Assembly: GCA_002418285.1 (NCBI GenBank)
Contig: DIDT01000063.1
Coordinates: 98,243-162,242 of the forward strand
Reading direction: 5' to 3'
Length of the DNA: 64,000 nucleotides
Source: Phycisphaerales bacterium UBA5793
GTDB taxonomy: Bacteria; Planctomycetota; Phycisphaerae; Phycisphaerales; UBA5793
The notes beneath the pieces were generated by a model. That model saw only the letters and a list, made by a program, of their open reading frames with translations, made no database searches and was not told where the DNA came from. The position numbers and the translations under genes are program-made. This document shows positions 32,902 through 41,105 of this stretch, one piece after another (position 1 is the first letter of the stretch; each line of letters begins with the position of its first letter).

Positions 32902-34077
32902 CTACTTCAACATCGCGCGCAGCGCTTCGCCGAGCCGCTCATACTGGCCCGGTGCGTTGTAGACCTGCGCGGAAAGGCGCAGCAGCGATCGGCCGTCGAT
33001 CACCATCATCGGCACTTCGATGCGATACCGCTCATACAGCCGACCCTGAAAGGCGCGAGCCTCCTCGATCGTTTTGAACTTCACCTTCGACGGAAACTCG
33101 ACGATCGCCATCGAGCCGTAGTACTCGGTTGAATCCGGCACCGGCAGCCCGCCACCGATCAATTCGGCCACCACGCGCCGCCCGTACCGCGCCAGCGCAT
33201 GATTGTGCGAGTGCACGCGCGCCCAGCCCAACCCAGCTATGAATTCGATCGCTGAGCGAACGCAAATGTACGGCGTCGGATCATCCGTCCCGGTCCAGAA
33301 GAACTCCTCAGGAAACTTCATGCCGAAGTTGTGTGATGTCACGACCGGCTCGATGCGCTGCGCCAGCTCTGGCCGCACGTAGAGCACCGCCGCGCCCTTC
33401 GGGGCGCACACCCACTTGTGCAGGTTGCCCGACCAGAAGTCCGGCGCCATTGCATCGAGATTGAATGGCAGCATTCCCGGCGCATGGGCCCCATCCACCA
33501 TCACGTAGATGCCGCGCTCCCGGCAGGCATCAACGATCGGCTTCACCGGCAGGATCATCGCCGTCGGCGAAGTGATCTGATCGATGACCACAAAGCGAGT
33601 CCGTTCATTGAGAGCTGAGATCACGACGGTTGCGATCTCGTCCGGCGACTCCACCGGAAACGGAATCGACACGAGCACCACCTGCGCCCCCGTTCGATCC
33701 GCCACGCACTGCAGCGTCTTGATGATCGCACCATACCCGTGCTCGACGATGAGCAGTTCATCGCCCGGCCCGAAGTCAAGCGACTTGACGACCGAGTTGA
33801 TGCCATAGGTCGCGTTGGGAACAAACGCCAGATTCTTCGGACTCGTACCCAGCAGCGAGCCAACCGCCGCCAGCGACTGATCCAGCTTGCCGCGCAACGT
33901 GCGATCGAGAAACAGTACTGGCTGGCGTTCCATCTCGGCGCGCAGTTGCGACTGCAACTCCAGCACGCAGCGCGGCGTCGCGCCGAACGATCCGTGGTTG
34001 AGAAACGTCACCTCGGGATCGAGCGTCCAGTTCGCGCGAACCTGCGCCCAGTCAGCTCCCCAGATCGGATTGTCCAT
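32902..34077 (-). CDS. Class V PLP aminotransferase, isopenicillin N epimerase-like
   Basis: 391 residues. The start TFLNHGSFGATPR and the following RQPVLFLDRTL are typical of isopenicillin N epimerase-like and cysteine desulfurase-like class V enzymes. PLP site: VDGAHAPGMLPF supplies the ring-contacting aspartate and histidine, and SGNLHKWVCAPKG supplies the Schiff-base lysine. The C-terminal domain ends in RSLLRLSAQVYNAPGQYERL. The true substrate is unknown; proteins called epimerase in this family are mostly uncharacterised. It is transcribed away from oppD and convergent with ridA. Confidence 0.9.
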   Translation of the reverse strand: MDNPIWGADWAQVRANWTLDPEVTFLNHGSFGATPRCVLELQSQLRAEMERQPVLFLDRTLRGKLDQSLAAVGSLLGTSPKNLAFVPNATYGINSVVKSLDFGPGDELLIVEHGYGAIIKTLQCVADRTGAQVVLVSIPFPVESPDEIATVVISALNERTRFVVIDQITSPTAMILPVKPIVDACRERGIYVMVDGAHAPGMLPFNLDAMAPDFWSGNLHKWVCAPKGAAVLYVRPELAQRIEPVVTSHNFGMKFPEEFFWTGTDDPTPYICVRSAIEFIAGLGWARVHSHNHALARYGRRVVAELIGGGLPVPDSTEYYGSMAIVEFPSKVKFKTIEEARAFQGRLYERYRIEVPMMVIDGRSLLRLSAQVYNAPGQYERLGEALRAMLK

Positions 34078-34115
34078 GTCTCGTCATCCTTGCCATTGAG
34101 CGGCAATGGTATCGC

Positions 34116-35261
34116 TCAGGAGGGCGCTTCAGCGGCAACCGACTCGCTCGCCTCCGCAAGGCTCTCACGGCGGAAGGGCACGTTGGGTCGGCGGCGGGGC
34201 AGGTCGGAGATCGCCTCGGTGTTCCAGCAGCCGATCCAATGGGCAGGTTCGATCTCATGCAGGCGAAAGACATCCAGCCCCGGCCGGCGAGCCATCTCTT
34301 CCGGCGGGTCATGTTCGGGCCACCACGGCCGCACACCGGCGCCAAAGCGTTCAAACTGCTCGGGATCGTCGATGACATCGCGGATCGTTACCAGCCGATC
34401 GTGCCGCTCGCCGAGTTTCGGAATCGATCGCAGCAGCCCGCGCGTATACGGGTGCAGCGGGTTGGCGAACAGGTCGTTGACGTTTGCGTACTCCACCACA
34501 CGACCGGCATACATCACGCAGACCACATCACTGTTCTCGGCCACCACGCCGAGGTTGTGGCTGATGAGCATCATTGCCATGTGCTTTGCTCGCTTCAGGT
34601 CGTCGAGCAGGTCGAGAATCTGCGCCTGGATTGTTACGTCCAGCGCCGTGGTGGGCTCGTCGGCAAGCAGGAGCTTGGGCTGACACGCCAGCGCCATGGC
34701 GATCATCACTCGCTGGCGCATTCCGCCGGAGAACTGGTGCGGGTACGCCCTGAGGCGTCGCGCTGCATCCTTGATGCCCACGTCGGTCAGCGCCTTGGCG
34801 GCAATGTCACGCGCCTCCGCGTGCCCCACCTGCTGGTGCAGCAGGATCGCCTCCATGATCTGATCGCCGATCGTGTACACCGGGTTCAGGCTCGTCATCG
34901 GCTCCTGGAAGATCATCGCGATCTGCGCGCCGCGCACCTCGCGCATCTCGCGCGGCGTCAGGCTCAGCAGATCGCGCCCGCCAAACAGAATCGCGCCGCG
35001 GTCTATCCGGCCGGGCGGCGTGGGAATCAGCTGCAGTGTGCTCATCGCCGTGACCGACTTGCCGCATCCCGACTCCCCCACGACCGCCAGCGTCTGGTTC
35101 GGGTAGATGCTCAGGTGCACCCCGTTGACAGCGGCGATGCGCGGCAGGGCGCCGTTGTCGAATGACACCGCAAGCTCCGCCACTTCGAGCAGTGGTTGCT
35201 CAACGTCCTCGACGGCCGAATCAATCGGGATGTCCGAGTGTGCAAGGTCGGTCAATGTCAA
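34116..35261 (-). CDS. oppD: Oligopeptide/dipeptide ABC transporter ATP-binding protein (OppD/DppD)
   Basis: 381 residues from a TTG at 35261 that overlaps the permease stop (TTGA). Walker A is GESGCGKS, the Q-loop is MIFQEPMTSLNPVYTIGDQI, the signature is FSGGMRQRVMIAMAL, and Walker B is LLLADEPTTALD. The C-terminal oligopeptide region contains LFANPLHPYTRGLLRSIP, which specifies peptide-type importers. The tail after this is divergent and lacks the usual cysteine cluster seen in many OppD proteins. It pairs with the permease gene upstream. Genes for the binding protein, the second permease and OppF are not adjacent. Confidence 0.92.
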   Translation of the reverse strand: MTLTDLAHSDIPIDSAVEDVEQPLLEVAELAVSFDNGALPRIAAVNGVHLSIYPNQTLAVVGESGCGKSVTAMSTLQLIPTPPGRIDRGAILFGGRDLLSLTPREMREVRGAQIAMIFQEPMTSLNPVYTIGDQIMEAILLHQQVGHAEARDIAAKALTDVGIKDAARRLRAYPHQFSGGMRQRVMIAMALACQPKLLLADEPTTALDVTIQAQILDLLDDLKRAKHMAMMLISHNLGVVAENSDVVCVMYAGRVVEYANVNDLFANPLHPYTRGLLRSIPKLGERHDRLVTIRDVIDDPEQFERFGAGVRPWWPEHDPPEEMARRPGLDVFRLHEIEPAHWIGCWNTEAISDLPRRRPNVPFRRESLAEASESVAAEAPS

Positions 35262-36385
35262 GCCTGAGGTAACGTTCGTTGTTTGGGATCAAATGCCTCG
35301 CGCAGCCCTTCGCCGATGAAGTTCAGCGCCAGCAGCGTCATCGCGAGCAGCAGGCAGGGAAAGAGCAGCAGCCACCAGCGCGACTCGACGGGATTGAGCT
35401 GCGTCAGCCCCTCGGCGGCGAGGTTTCCCCAACTGGGCAGCGGCGCCTGGATGCCGATGCCCAGAAATGACAGGAACGACTCCTGCAGAATCGCCTGCGG
35501 CACCGTGAGCGTCGCGTAGACAATGATCGGCCCAAGCAGGTTGGGCAGCAGGTGACGCGTGAACTGCAGTCGCGTTGGCACGCCGATCGCACGGCACGAC
35601 TCCATGAACGGCTGGGCCTTAAGGCTGAGCACCTGCCCGCGAATGACGCGGGCCATGGTCAGCCAGCTCACGCCTCCAATCGCAACGAGCAGCGTGAGCA
35701 CGTTGATGAGCGCACCGTTGTTCTGAATGAACGTCAGCCACGCCGACTCGCGAAGCGCTCCACCCGATGCCGCAGTCTGGGCCTGTTTGGCAATCGCGTG
35801 CGCTTCGACCTTCTCAACCAGGCCATCCACACCGACGGCGAGCAGAACGACAAGCAGTACATACGGCAGACCGTAAAGCACATCGACAATGCGCATCATG
35901 AACGCATCGGTCTTACCGCCGACGTAGCCGGCGACCATTCCCCAGAGCGTGCCAATGAAGACGGAGATGGTTGCCGCCGCGACGCCGATTCCCAGACTCA
36001 CCGCCCCACCCAACAGTAATCTCGTCAGGAAGTCGCGTCCAAGCGGATCGGTTCCCAGCCAGAAGTGCGGAGCCGTCCCTTCGACCTTCGCCTCACTGGA
36101 GGCGCTCTGCACGTGCTCGGCGAAGGCGGCGTATTTCGCCTCATCATTGGCATTGCGTCCACCCCACGGCGGCGGCAGGAGATTCACATCCAGCGACTGG
36201 ATGTCGTAGCGTGCTCTCGATCGGGCTGCAGGCTCGAGGGGATCGACTGCCATACCCAGTGTGTAGGGCAGAGAGCCGATGCAGGCGACGGCGATGAGCA
36301 ACAGCGCTATCGCGCCAACGATCCACAATCGCAGCCCGGTGCGGCGGAGAGTCGTGCCAGCCTGGTTTGCACTTGGCGCAGCCAT
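35258..36385 (-). CDS. oppC: Oligopeptide/dipeptide ABC transporter permease (OppC/DppC)
   Basis: 375 residues, longer than the usual about 300. An N-terminal helix is followed by a periplasmic stretch of about 80 residues, then the transport domain beginning GTDPLGRDFLTRLLLGGAVSLG. The EAA-like loop is ESCRAIGVPTRLQFTRHLLP. A stretch of about 50 residues between helices 3 and 4 (LVEKVEAHAIAKQAQTAASG and on) is longer than normal. It forms half of the membrane channel of a peptide importer. It overlaps oppD. No oppB is adjacent on either side. Confidence 0.92.
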   Translation of the reverse strand: MAAPSANQAGTTLRRTGLRLWIVGAIALLLIAVACIGSLPYTLGMAVDPLEPAARSRARYDIQSLDVNLLPPPWGGRNANDEAKYAAFAEHVQSASSEAKVEGTAPHFWLGTDPLGRDFLTRLLLGGAVSLGIGVAAATISVFIGTLWGMVAGYVGGKTDAFMMRIVDVLYGLPYVLLVVLLAVGVDGLVEKVEAHAIAKQAQTAASGGALRESAWLTFIQNNGALINVLTLLVAIGGVSWLTMARVIRGQVLSLKAQPFMESCRAIGVPTRLQFTRHLLPNLLGPIIVYATLTVPQAILQESFLSFLGIGIQAPLPSWGNLAAEGLTQLNPVESRWWLLLFPCLLLAMTLLALNFIGEGLREAFDPKQRTLPQA

Positions 36386-36460
36386 ATCCGGCGATCATAG
36401 CCGACCGCCGAGCCGATCTGGCAAAGACTCTGCCGTACTTGATTCGCACGCTACCGTGGA

Positions 36461-37402
36461 TCAGAAGTCGCCTGCGGGTCCGCCAAACAACTGACTGAGG
36501 TGCTGCTTGATGATCTCTGCCCGACGTTCGCGACGCTGCTGTACCTGCTTGCGCAGAAACTCCAGCCGCTGCTCGAGTTGAGCCAGATCCCGCTCTCGCA
36601 GTTTCTGGCGCACGTCAAAGTGCTTGCCGACGAGCGTATCCAGTTCGCCTTGAATCGAGTCCAGCTTCTCCGTGTCGTTCTGCCGCTTGGCCGCGAAATA
36701 CTCGCCGACGAGTCGACTCGTCTCGTGCGAGTACTGCCGGTCCTTGACGTTGAGTTCGTAGAGTTCCGGGTCATTGCGTTTGAGTTCGACCGCTGCCATC
36801 CAGCGGCGCAGGTCGGTTTTCAATCGGCTCTTCACGACTTCCGGATTGCTCTCCAGGGCGGCGGACAACCGCGTGTAAAGAGCCTCATCGAAATCCTGGA
36901 TGACCGCCATCACCTCCTTGAGAAGGTCATCAGTGAGTTCCGGAATCGGACCATCGTAATACTGCCCGACGCGCTGGCGGAAGGCCGGCATCTCGTCGCC
37001 CTCGGGTCGGTCCCCTCCGGGCGGTCCGGGTGGGCGATCTCCCGGCGGGGCGTCGCCCTGGAACCCGCGATTGCCTCGCAGCGGACGATCGCCGGGGCCG
37101 GCGCCTTCACCGGGCATCGGACGTCGTCCACCCTCGGCTCGCTGATCCCCGAGCGCGCGCAGCAACCGCTCGCCGACTCGGCCACCGACACGGTTTCCAT
37201 CGATGTAGACCTCGAAGCGGCCGTCTCCCAGTGGTCGCAGCGTGATCTGGACTTCACCCGGCTCGCCCGCGGGCGGCGCCTCACCCACGGGCGGCTGGGT
37301 CGAATCGCCACGCAGTTGATCCTGGGCGAGCACGTTCATGGTGATCAGGGCGGTGGCGGCGAGCCCAACCAACCCCATCAACGTTTGATTCCTGATGTGC
37401 AC
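36461..37402 (-). CDS. Exported Pro/Gly-rich protein with C-terminal coiled coil
   Basis: 313 residues from a GTG at 37402, preceded by GGGAG. A signal peptide ends near NVLAQ. Residues about 50-80 form a small beta segment (VQITLRPLGDGRFEVYIDGN). A low-complexity region rich in Gly, Pro, Arg and Asp follows (about 85-138), then a helical domain, with a long charged coiled coil at about 245-300 (many Glu, Arg and Gln heptads). I do not recognise a family. The architecture resembles periplasmic stress or metal-sensing proteins encoded beside ECF sigma factors. It is 65 bases downstream of the membrane protein that overlaps the sigma gene, so it is probably in that operon. Confidence 0.8.
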   Translation of the reverse strand: MHIRNQTLMGLVGLAATALITMNVLAQDQLRGDSTQPPVGEAPPAGEPGEVQITLRPLGDGRFEVYIDGNRVGGRVGERLLRALGDQRAEGGRRPMPGEGAGPGDRPLRGNRGFQGDAPPGDRPPGPPGGDRPEGDEMPAFRQRVGQYYDGPIPELTDDLLKEVMAVIQDFDEALYTRLSAALESNPEVVKSRLKTDLRRWMAAVELKRNDPELYELNVKDRQYSHETSRLVGEYFAAKRQNDTEKLDSIQGELDTLVGKHFDVRQKLRERDLAQLEQRLEFLRKQVQQRRERRAEIIKQHLSQLFGGPAGDF

Positions 37403-37467
37403 TTAAATGCTCCCGGCCAACGAATGGCCAATGACGAAGACGGCCCCGGGCCGCCCACTCCCACGAA

Positions 37468-38013
37468 CTAGAAGGAATCCAGATCCTCCCACAGATTTGA
37501 CGTTGCCGTCTGCAATTCGCTCGAGAGCGCACCATATGCCCACTCATCGCTGCTGGTCACAAGCGAATCGACCGAAGCCGTGATGTCGCTCATCAGTGCG
37601 CTGGTGGCAACGTTGAACTCACTCTCAAACTCATCATCCACTGCCGCATACTCGCTCGGCTCCGTCACAATTTCTTGCGCCACCTGGTCGGGCTGGTTAT
37701 TGCGGGCTGCCTGGACGCTGAACAGAATGGCGATGGTCGTCGCCAGCACAACCAGAGCGGCAAGAGCCGCCATGATCGGCCACGCCGACCACGCCCGCAC
37801 CGGCAGCATCGATGGATCATCCGCATCAACCAGACGCAGGCGTGGCGCGGAGACCGCATCGATGCGGACGAGATGTCCGCGACTGACCTCGAAGATCCGA
37901 CCCGCGACGAGGACCTCCTCATTCCCCGGTGCGTGGCACTGGATCAACTGCTCGTCGATTTCTTCGAGTCGAGCATCCGGCTCAGGGGGTCTGTATCGTT
38001 CAATCATGATCAT
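37468..38013 (-). CDS. Single-pass membrane protein, putative anti-sigma partner
   Basis: 181 residues; the start overlaps the sigma factor stop (ATGA). The N-terminal about 70 residues are cytoplasmic and acidic (RLEEIDEQLIQCHAPGNEE). One membrane helix follows (WPIMAALAALVVLATTIAILF, about 78-98), then an acidic Ser/Thr-rich periplasmic tail. Translational coupling to an ECF sigma factor and the one-helix layout suggest an anti-sigma factor, but no zinc-binding HxxxCxxC motif is visible, so the assignment rests on context. Confidence 0.75.
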   Translation of the reverse strand: MIMIERYRPPEPDARLEEIDEQLIQCHAPGNEEVLVAGRIFEVSRGHLVRIDAVSAPRLRLVDADDPSMLPVRAWSAWPIMAALAALVVLATTIAILFSVQAARNNQPDQVAQEIVTEPSEYAAVDDEFESEFNVATSALMSDITASVDSLVTSSDEWAYGALSSELQTATSNLWEDLDSF

Positions 38014-38603
38014 CCCGCCTTTCCGGCGCGACTCGCGCGGCCGTCTGCGTCGACCGATCCGCCCAGAAGATCCCGGAGTTTGCGCAGCGCGCGGTGCTGT
38101 CGCGCCAGCACGGTGCCGAGAGGTTCGTTGAGCAGCTCCGCCATCTGCTTGAAGCTGAGTCCACCGATGTACCGATACTCGATGATCTGCCGGTCGGCGG
38201 GGGACAGCCGGGCCATTGCATCGCGCAGGGCGCGGTGTTGGTCGTCGTTCCGGGCCGCCACGCCGTCCATCGATGGGCGGACTGCACGCTCCTCAAGCGC
38301 AGTGTGGTCCACGTTGACGGCCTGGCGGCGCTTGCGACGAATCTCATCGCGCAGCCGATTGGTGGCAATGCGGAAGATCCATGCTTCAAACTTGCCCTGC
38401 TCCACATATCCCTGATCCCCGGTCAACTTCGCCGCCACGGTGCAGAAGACGCTCTGCGCGATTTCCTCCGCGAGTTCAGCGTCGCCGCATTGCGACTTGA
38501 GCAGGCCATAGACGCGAGGCGCATACTGGTCAACGATTCTTCGCCAGGCGCTCTGGTCACCCCGCGAGGCTGATTCCAAGGTGGTGTCCAGCGCTTCGTC
38601 CAT
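38010..38603 (-). CDS. ECF-type RNA polymerase sigma factor
   Basis: 197 residues. Region 2 is clear: SAWRRIVDQYAPRVYGLLKS, then LAEEIAQSVFCTVAAKL and FEAWIFRIATNRLRDEIRRK. Region 4 is LSPADRQIIEYRYIGGLSFK, then MAELLNEPLGTVLARQHRAL. The lack of region 3 is typical of group 4 sigma factors. It directs RNA polymerase to a stress or envelope regulon. It is first in a set with a one-helix membrane protein and an exported coiled-coil protein, an arrangement typical of signal-controlled ECF modules. It starts divergently from a small exported protein gene, with a 108-base gap that may hold an autoregulated promoter. Confidence 0.92.
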   Translation of the reverse strand: MDEALDTTLESASRGDQSAWRRIVDQYAPRVYGLLKSQCGDAELAEEIAQSVFCTVAAKLTGDQGYVEQGKFEAWIFRIATNRLRDEIRRKRRQAVNVDHTALEERAVRPSMDGVAARNDDQHRALRDAMARLSPADRQIIEYRYIGGLSFKQMAELLNEPLGTVLARQHRALRKLRDLLGGSVDADGRASRAGKAG

Positions 38604-38711
38604 GCCTTTTCCAGTGGGTCCAACGTCGCGAGAGACCGCTTATTGCCTTGATTTGAACGCCGGGATGGGCAGACAAGGCCCGCATAACCATAGTCACAAC
38701 AGGTTCTTCCC

Positions 38712-39392
38712 ATGCACCATGGCTCCAGATGTCTTCTGCTCCACCTCGCACTCCTTACGCTGCTCGGGCTGTTTGGACCGGGCGGATGTGCCTCGGCAGG
38801 CCCTCAGGCTCCGGCACAGTGGCAGCAGCAGCGAGCGACGACGACCGATCCGGCGGAGTTTGACGAGGCGGGCGCCGCACTGCAGGTCCTTATCTGCCAG
38901 GGACAGGTGCACGGCACGCACACGGGCTTGCGCGTGCTTCAACCCGACGCTGAGACGATCTTCTGGGATCCGGCGGGTCAGTTCGGCATCAAACGCGAAG
39001 ACCTCCGACGGAGTCGGGATGTCATCGCCGAGAACGCGCCGAGCATCACCGAATACGTGAAGTGGCGATTCCACGGGGCGGAAGACTCCGCGGTCGCACT
39101 GTTTGAGTGGCGACTCACGCCAGAGCGAGCCAGATACTTTGCGGACATCCTGACGCATGATGCCGTCGTGCCCCAAAGCGAAGAAGAGTTTGAGACGACG
39201 ACAATCGGGCTCTTTTGCTGTCATGCCGTGTGCAAGTACCTCGATCGCTTCGCCAAGGAAGAGATGTCCATTCCGACTTTCTGGTTTCGGCCGGAGCATC
39301 TTGGCGACCATCTGTGGACGCAGCATCCCGATCGCGTCGGTATCTTCCGCGAAGATGGAACGATTGAAGTGTTCAGCGCGCCACAGCGTTGA
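38712..39392 (+). CDS. Exported protein, possibly a lipoprotein with a papain-like fold
   Basis: 226 residues. A hydrophobic signal (about 8-22) ends at Cys26 in GPGGCAS; the position fits a lipoprotein but the lipobox is poor. The mature part has VHGTHTGLRVL, a central helical region and TIGLFCCHAVCKYLDRF followed by TFWFRPEHLGDHLW. A histidine early and a cysteine-rich helix late is the order of catalytic residues in permuted NlpC/papain-like (YiiX-type) hydrolases; this match is tentative. It is divergent from the ECF sigma gene and possibly regulated by it. Confidence 0.75.
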   Translation: MHHGSRCLLLHLALLTLLGLFGPGGCASAGPQAPAQWQQQRATTTDPAEFDEAGAALQVLICQGQVHGTHTGLRVLQPDAETIFWDPAGQFGIKREDLRRSRDVIAENAPSITEYVKWRFHGAEDSAVALFEWRLTPERARYFADILTHDAVVPQSEEEFETTTIGLFCCHAVCKYLDRFAKEEMSIPTFWFRPEHLGDHLWTQHPDRVGIFREDGTIEVFSAPQR

Positions 39393-39830
39393 ATGAAGAT
39401 CGGCTCAGGCGATTGACAAAAATGTTTCCCGCGAGTTGAACGCCGCTCGGCGCTCACCATGTCGCCGGCGCTGCGCACAAGGTGTTGTTTCACGGCACCT
39501 TAGATTCGCCGATGACCACAAACGCCGCGAAAACAGCAGATAAGCCTTACCGGACGTTTGCGACAACTTTTGCAAGTTGAGTTATTCCGATCCCCTTCGC
39601 GGTCGATAAGCACTGGCATTGCGGGAGTTCCCGCAACGGTCTCAGGATCCAATGGCGTCAGGAGCAGACTGAACCTTAGGGGTGGATGGATCGACAGGGC
39701 ATCGCGACGACGCAGTGTGCTCGCCGAACGCCAGTGACTGATCCGTACCTGAAAGTCCTCCCGACATTCGCAAACCAGGCACAACAAGGTCACCACACAA
39801 CGACCCGTGCCGCATGACTGAGGAGTCATC
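39393..39830. promoter_or_regulatory. 438-base non-coding region upstream of the basic protein gene, with inverted repeats
   Basis: No convincing gene lies here; reverse-strand ORFs are antisense artefacts. Two inverted repeats stand out: TTGCGGGA-GT-TCCCGCAA (39619-39636) and CAACTT-N4-AAGTTG (39564-39579). A weak promoter-like pair, TTGCGA (39558) and TTATTC (39582) with an 18-base spacer, spans the second repeat. A GAGGAG ribosome site lies a few bases before the ATG at 39831. The length of this leader is unusual in a densely packed region. Confidence 0.3.
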
Positions 39831-40460
39831 ATGAGCAAGACGTACAACTTTGGTCGCACCTTCAAGACGAGCGTTCAGAACGGCAAGACGCCCTACAGCG
39901 TCGTCGAGAACATCGCCGCGAAGTATCGCAAGACCCCCGCCTTTGTGTGGAGCAACCTGAAGAAGAACGGCTACGCGTTCAGCACCAAGTTCAACAACAA
40001 GACCTTCTGGTTCCCCACGTTCACCTGCAAGACCAACAGCAAGAACTGGAAGAAGACGGAAGCCACGATTTGGCCTCAGTTCATCCAGTACGCCCTCCAG
40101 CAGGGTTGGGTCACCCCCGCCCAGTGCTACAACTGGACGACCAAGCAGCTGTGCTACTACATCAGCAACTGCTTCAGCAAGTGCTACAGCAAGCCCGGCA
40201 ACTTCAATCCCAACACGAAGTCGAACTATAAGACCGTCCCCGGTCAGCACGGCAACTGGGCGAGCAACGGCACGTGGAATCACACCGTGAAGAGCACCAC
40301 GGGCAAGAAGACCCGTAAGCCCACCGGCAAGACCACGCGCAAGTACACCAACAAGACCCGCAAGACCAACAAGACCCGACGCACCAGCGGTCTCCGTCTT
40401 GTCGGCACCACGCACCGCACCCGTACCGGCACCCGCCGCTACGCCCGTCGCGCTGCCTGA
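39831..40460 (+). CDS. Very basic, H1-like protein (putative nucleoid-associated)
   Basis: 209 residues. By my count it has 27 Lys and 14 Arg but only two Glu and no Asp. Residues about 1-65 could fold as a small helical or winged-helix domain (YSVVENIAAKYRKTPAFVW, then NLKKNGYAF). About 66-120 is a second aromatic, cysteine-containing segment (five Cys in all). About 150-209 is a Lys/Arg/Thr/Gly tail with repeats such as GKTTRKYTNKTRKTNKTRR, like a linker histone tail. Codons are almost uniformly the C- or G-ending optimal ones (AAG, AAC, ACC), suggesting very high expression. It has a strong ribosome site and its own terminator. DNA binding is inferred from composition; I do not recognise a named family. 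Confidence 0.85.
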   Translation: MSKTYNFGRTFKTSVQNGKTPYSVVENIAAKYRKTPAFVWSNLKKNGYAFSTKFNNKTFWFPTFTCKTNSKNWKKTEATIWPQFIQYALQQGWVTPAQCYNWTTKQLCYYISNCFSKCYSKPGNFNPNTKSNYKTVPGQHGNWASNGTWNHTVKSTTGKKTRKPTGKTTRKYTNKTRKTNKTRRTSGLRLVGTTHRTRTGTRRYARRAA

Positions 40461-40504
40461 TGCGATGACGTCTCAACCAGGTCACGGATGACCTGTCGAT
40501 TCTC

Positions 40505-40545
40505 GAGCAGCCGTGTTCATGATGAACACGGCTGCTCGCTTTTTG
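40505..40545 (+). terminator. Strong Rho-independent terminator after the basic protein gene
   Basis: A perfect 14-base stem (GAGCAGCCGTGTTC with GAACACGGCTGCTC) and a 5-base loop is followed by GC and five T. It begins 44 bases after the stop codon. This is the strongest terminator in the window, and it supports a short, abundant, monocistronic transcript. Confidence 0.9.
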
Positions 40546-40576
40546 CGGTGGGCCACTTCAGCACAGTGTCGCCAAA

Positions 40577-41008
40577 CTAGCGCTGGCGATCCGGAATCGA
40601 GATCAAACCAACCAGCCCGTTTGGAGTCTGCACCTCGGCTTTGACGATCGGCTCAGGCAGCTGGGTGCTCCAGATCCCCCCGCCTCGGAACGGCTCGCTG
40701 TACTCGTCAAGAAACTCATAGAGCGAGAGCTTGACAGACCCGCCGGGCGACAAATCGTCGACGTGACGCACGTACCGCTCATTGAGCCAAAGATCAAAAT
40801 CGCTCAGACTCTGCGTGCTGTGATTGACCAGCTCGATGTGCGATCCATCGCGGAAGATCTGCACATCAAGGGTGCTCAGAATCTCCGCGTCATACGGGTA
40901 GGGACGCGGCTGCGTGCCCTCAGTGAGGCGTCCACTGCTCATGCAGGACGTCTGCATCGCCATCGCCGCGAGGAGAGTCATCTGCGCCGCCCACCTGACC
41001 TTGCCCAT
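40577..41008 (-). CDS. Small lipoprotein of unknown function
   Basis: 143 residues from the ATG at 41008, preceded by AAGGAG at a good distance. The signal peptide MGKVRWAAQMTLLAAMAMQTSC ends in a plausible lipobox (QTSC). The mature domain is mostly beta: DVQIFRDGSHIELVNHSTQSLSDFDLWLNERYV (read in parts) and VKAEVQTPNGLVGLI, like a small immunoglobulin-type sandwich. No catalytic residues are evident. It is convergent with the basic protein and divergent from the Dus gene. I do not recognise a named family. Confidence 0.75.
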   Translation of the reverse strand: MGKVRWAAQMTLLAAMAMQTSCMSSGRLTEGTQPRPYPYDAEILSTLDVQIFRDGSHIELVNHSTQSLSDFDLWLNERYVRHVDDLSPGGSVKLSLYEFLDEYSEPFRGGGIWSTQLPEPIVKAEVQTPNGLVGLISIPDRQR

Positions 41009-41105
41009 TGCACACTCCTTGCAGAAACTGCCGGCCATCCGTCCGGCGAATCATTGCCGCGCGAGAGGGCCGAGCAACCCTTGCCATCCGACATAACATC
41101 CCCCA

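Noticed and set aside
39413..39441. TTGACA with 17-base spacer and TTGAAC upstream of the basic protein gene
   Set aside because: The -10 position is poor and lies about 400 bases from the start; kept only as part of the described leader.
39642..40415. Minus-strand frame of 257 codons, Gly/Leu/Val rich, opposite the basic protein gene
   Set aside because: It is the complement of a repetitive, codon-biased gene; the apparent repeats (LAGLVG, GLARGL) simply mirror AAG/ACC/CGC codons.
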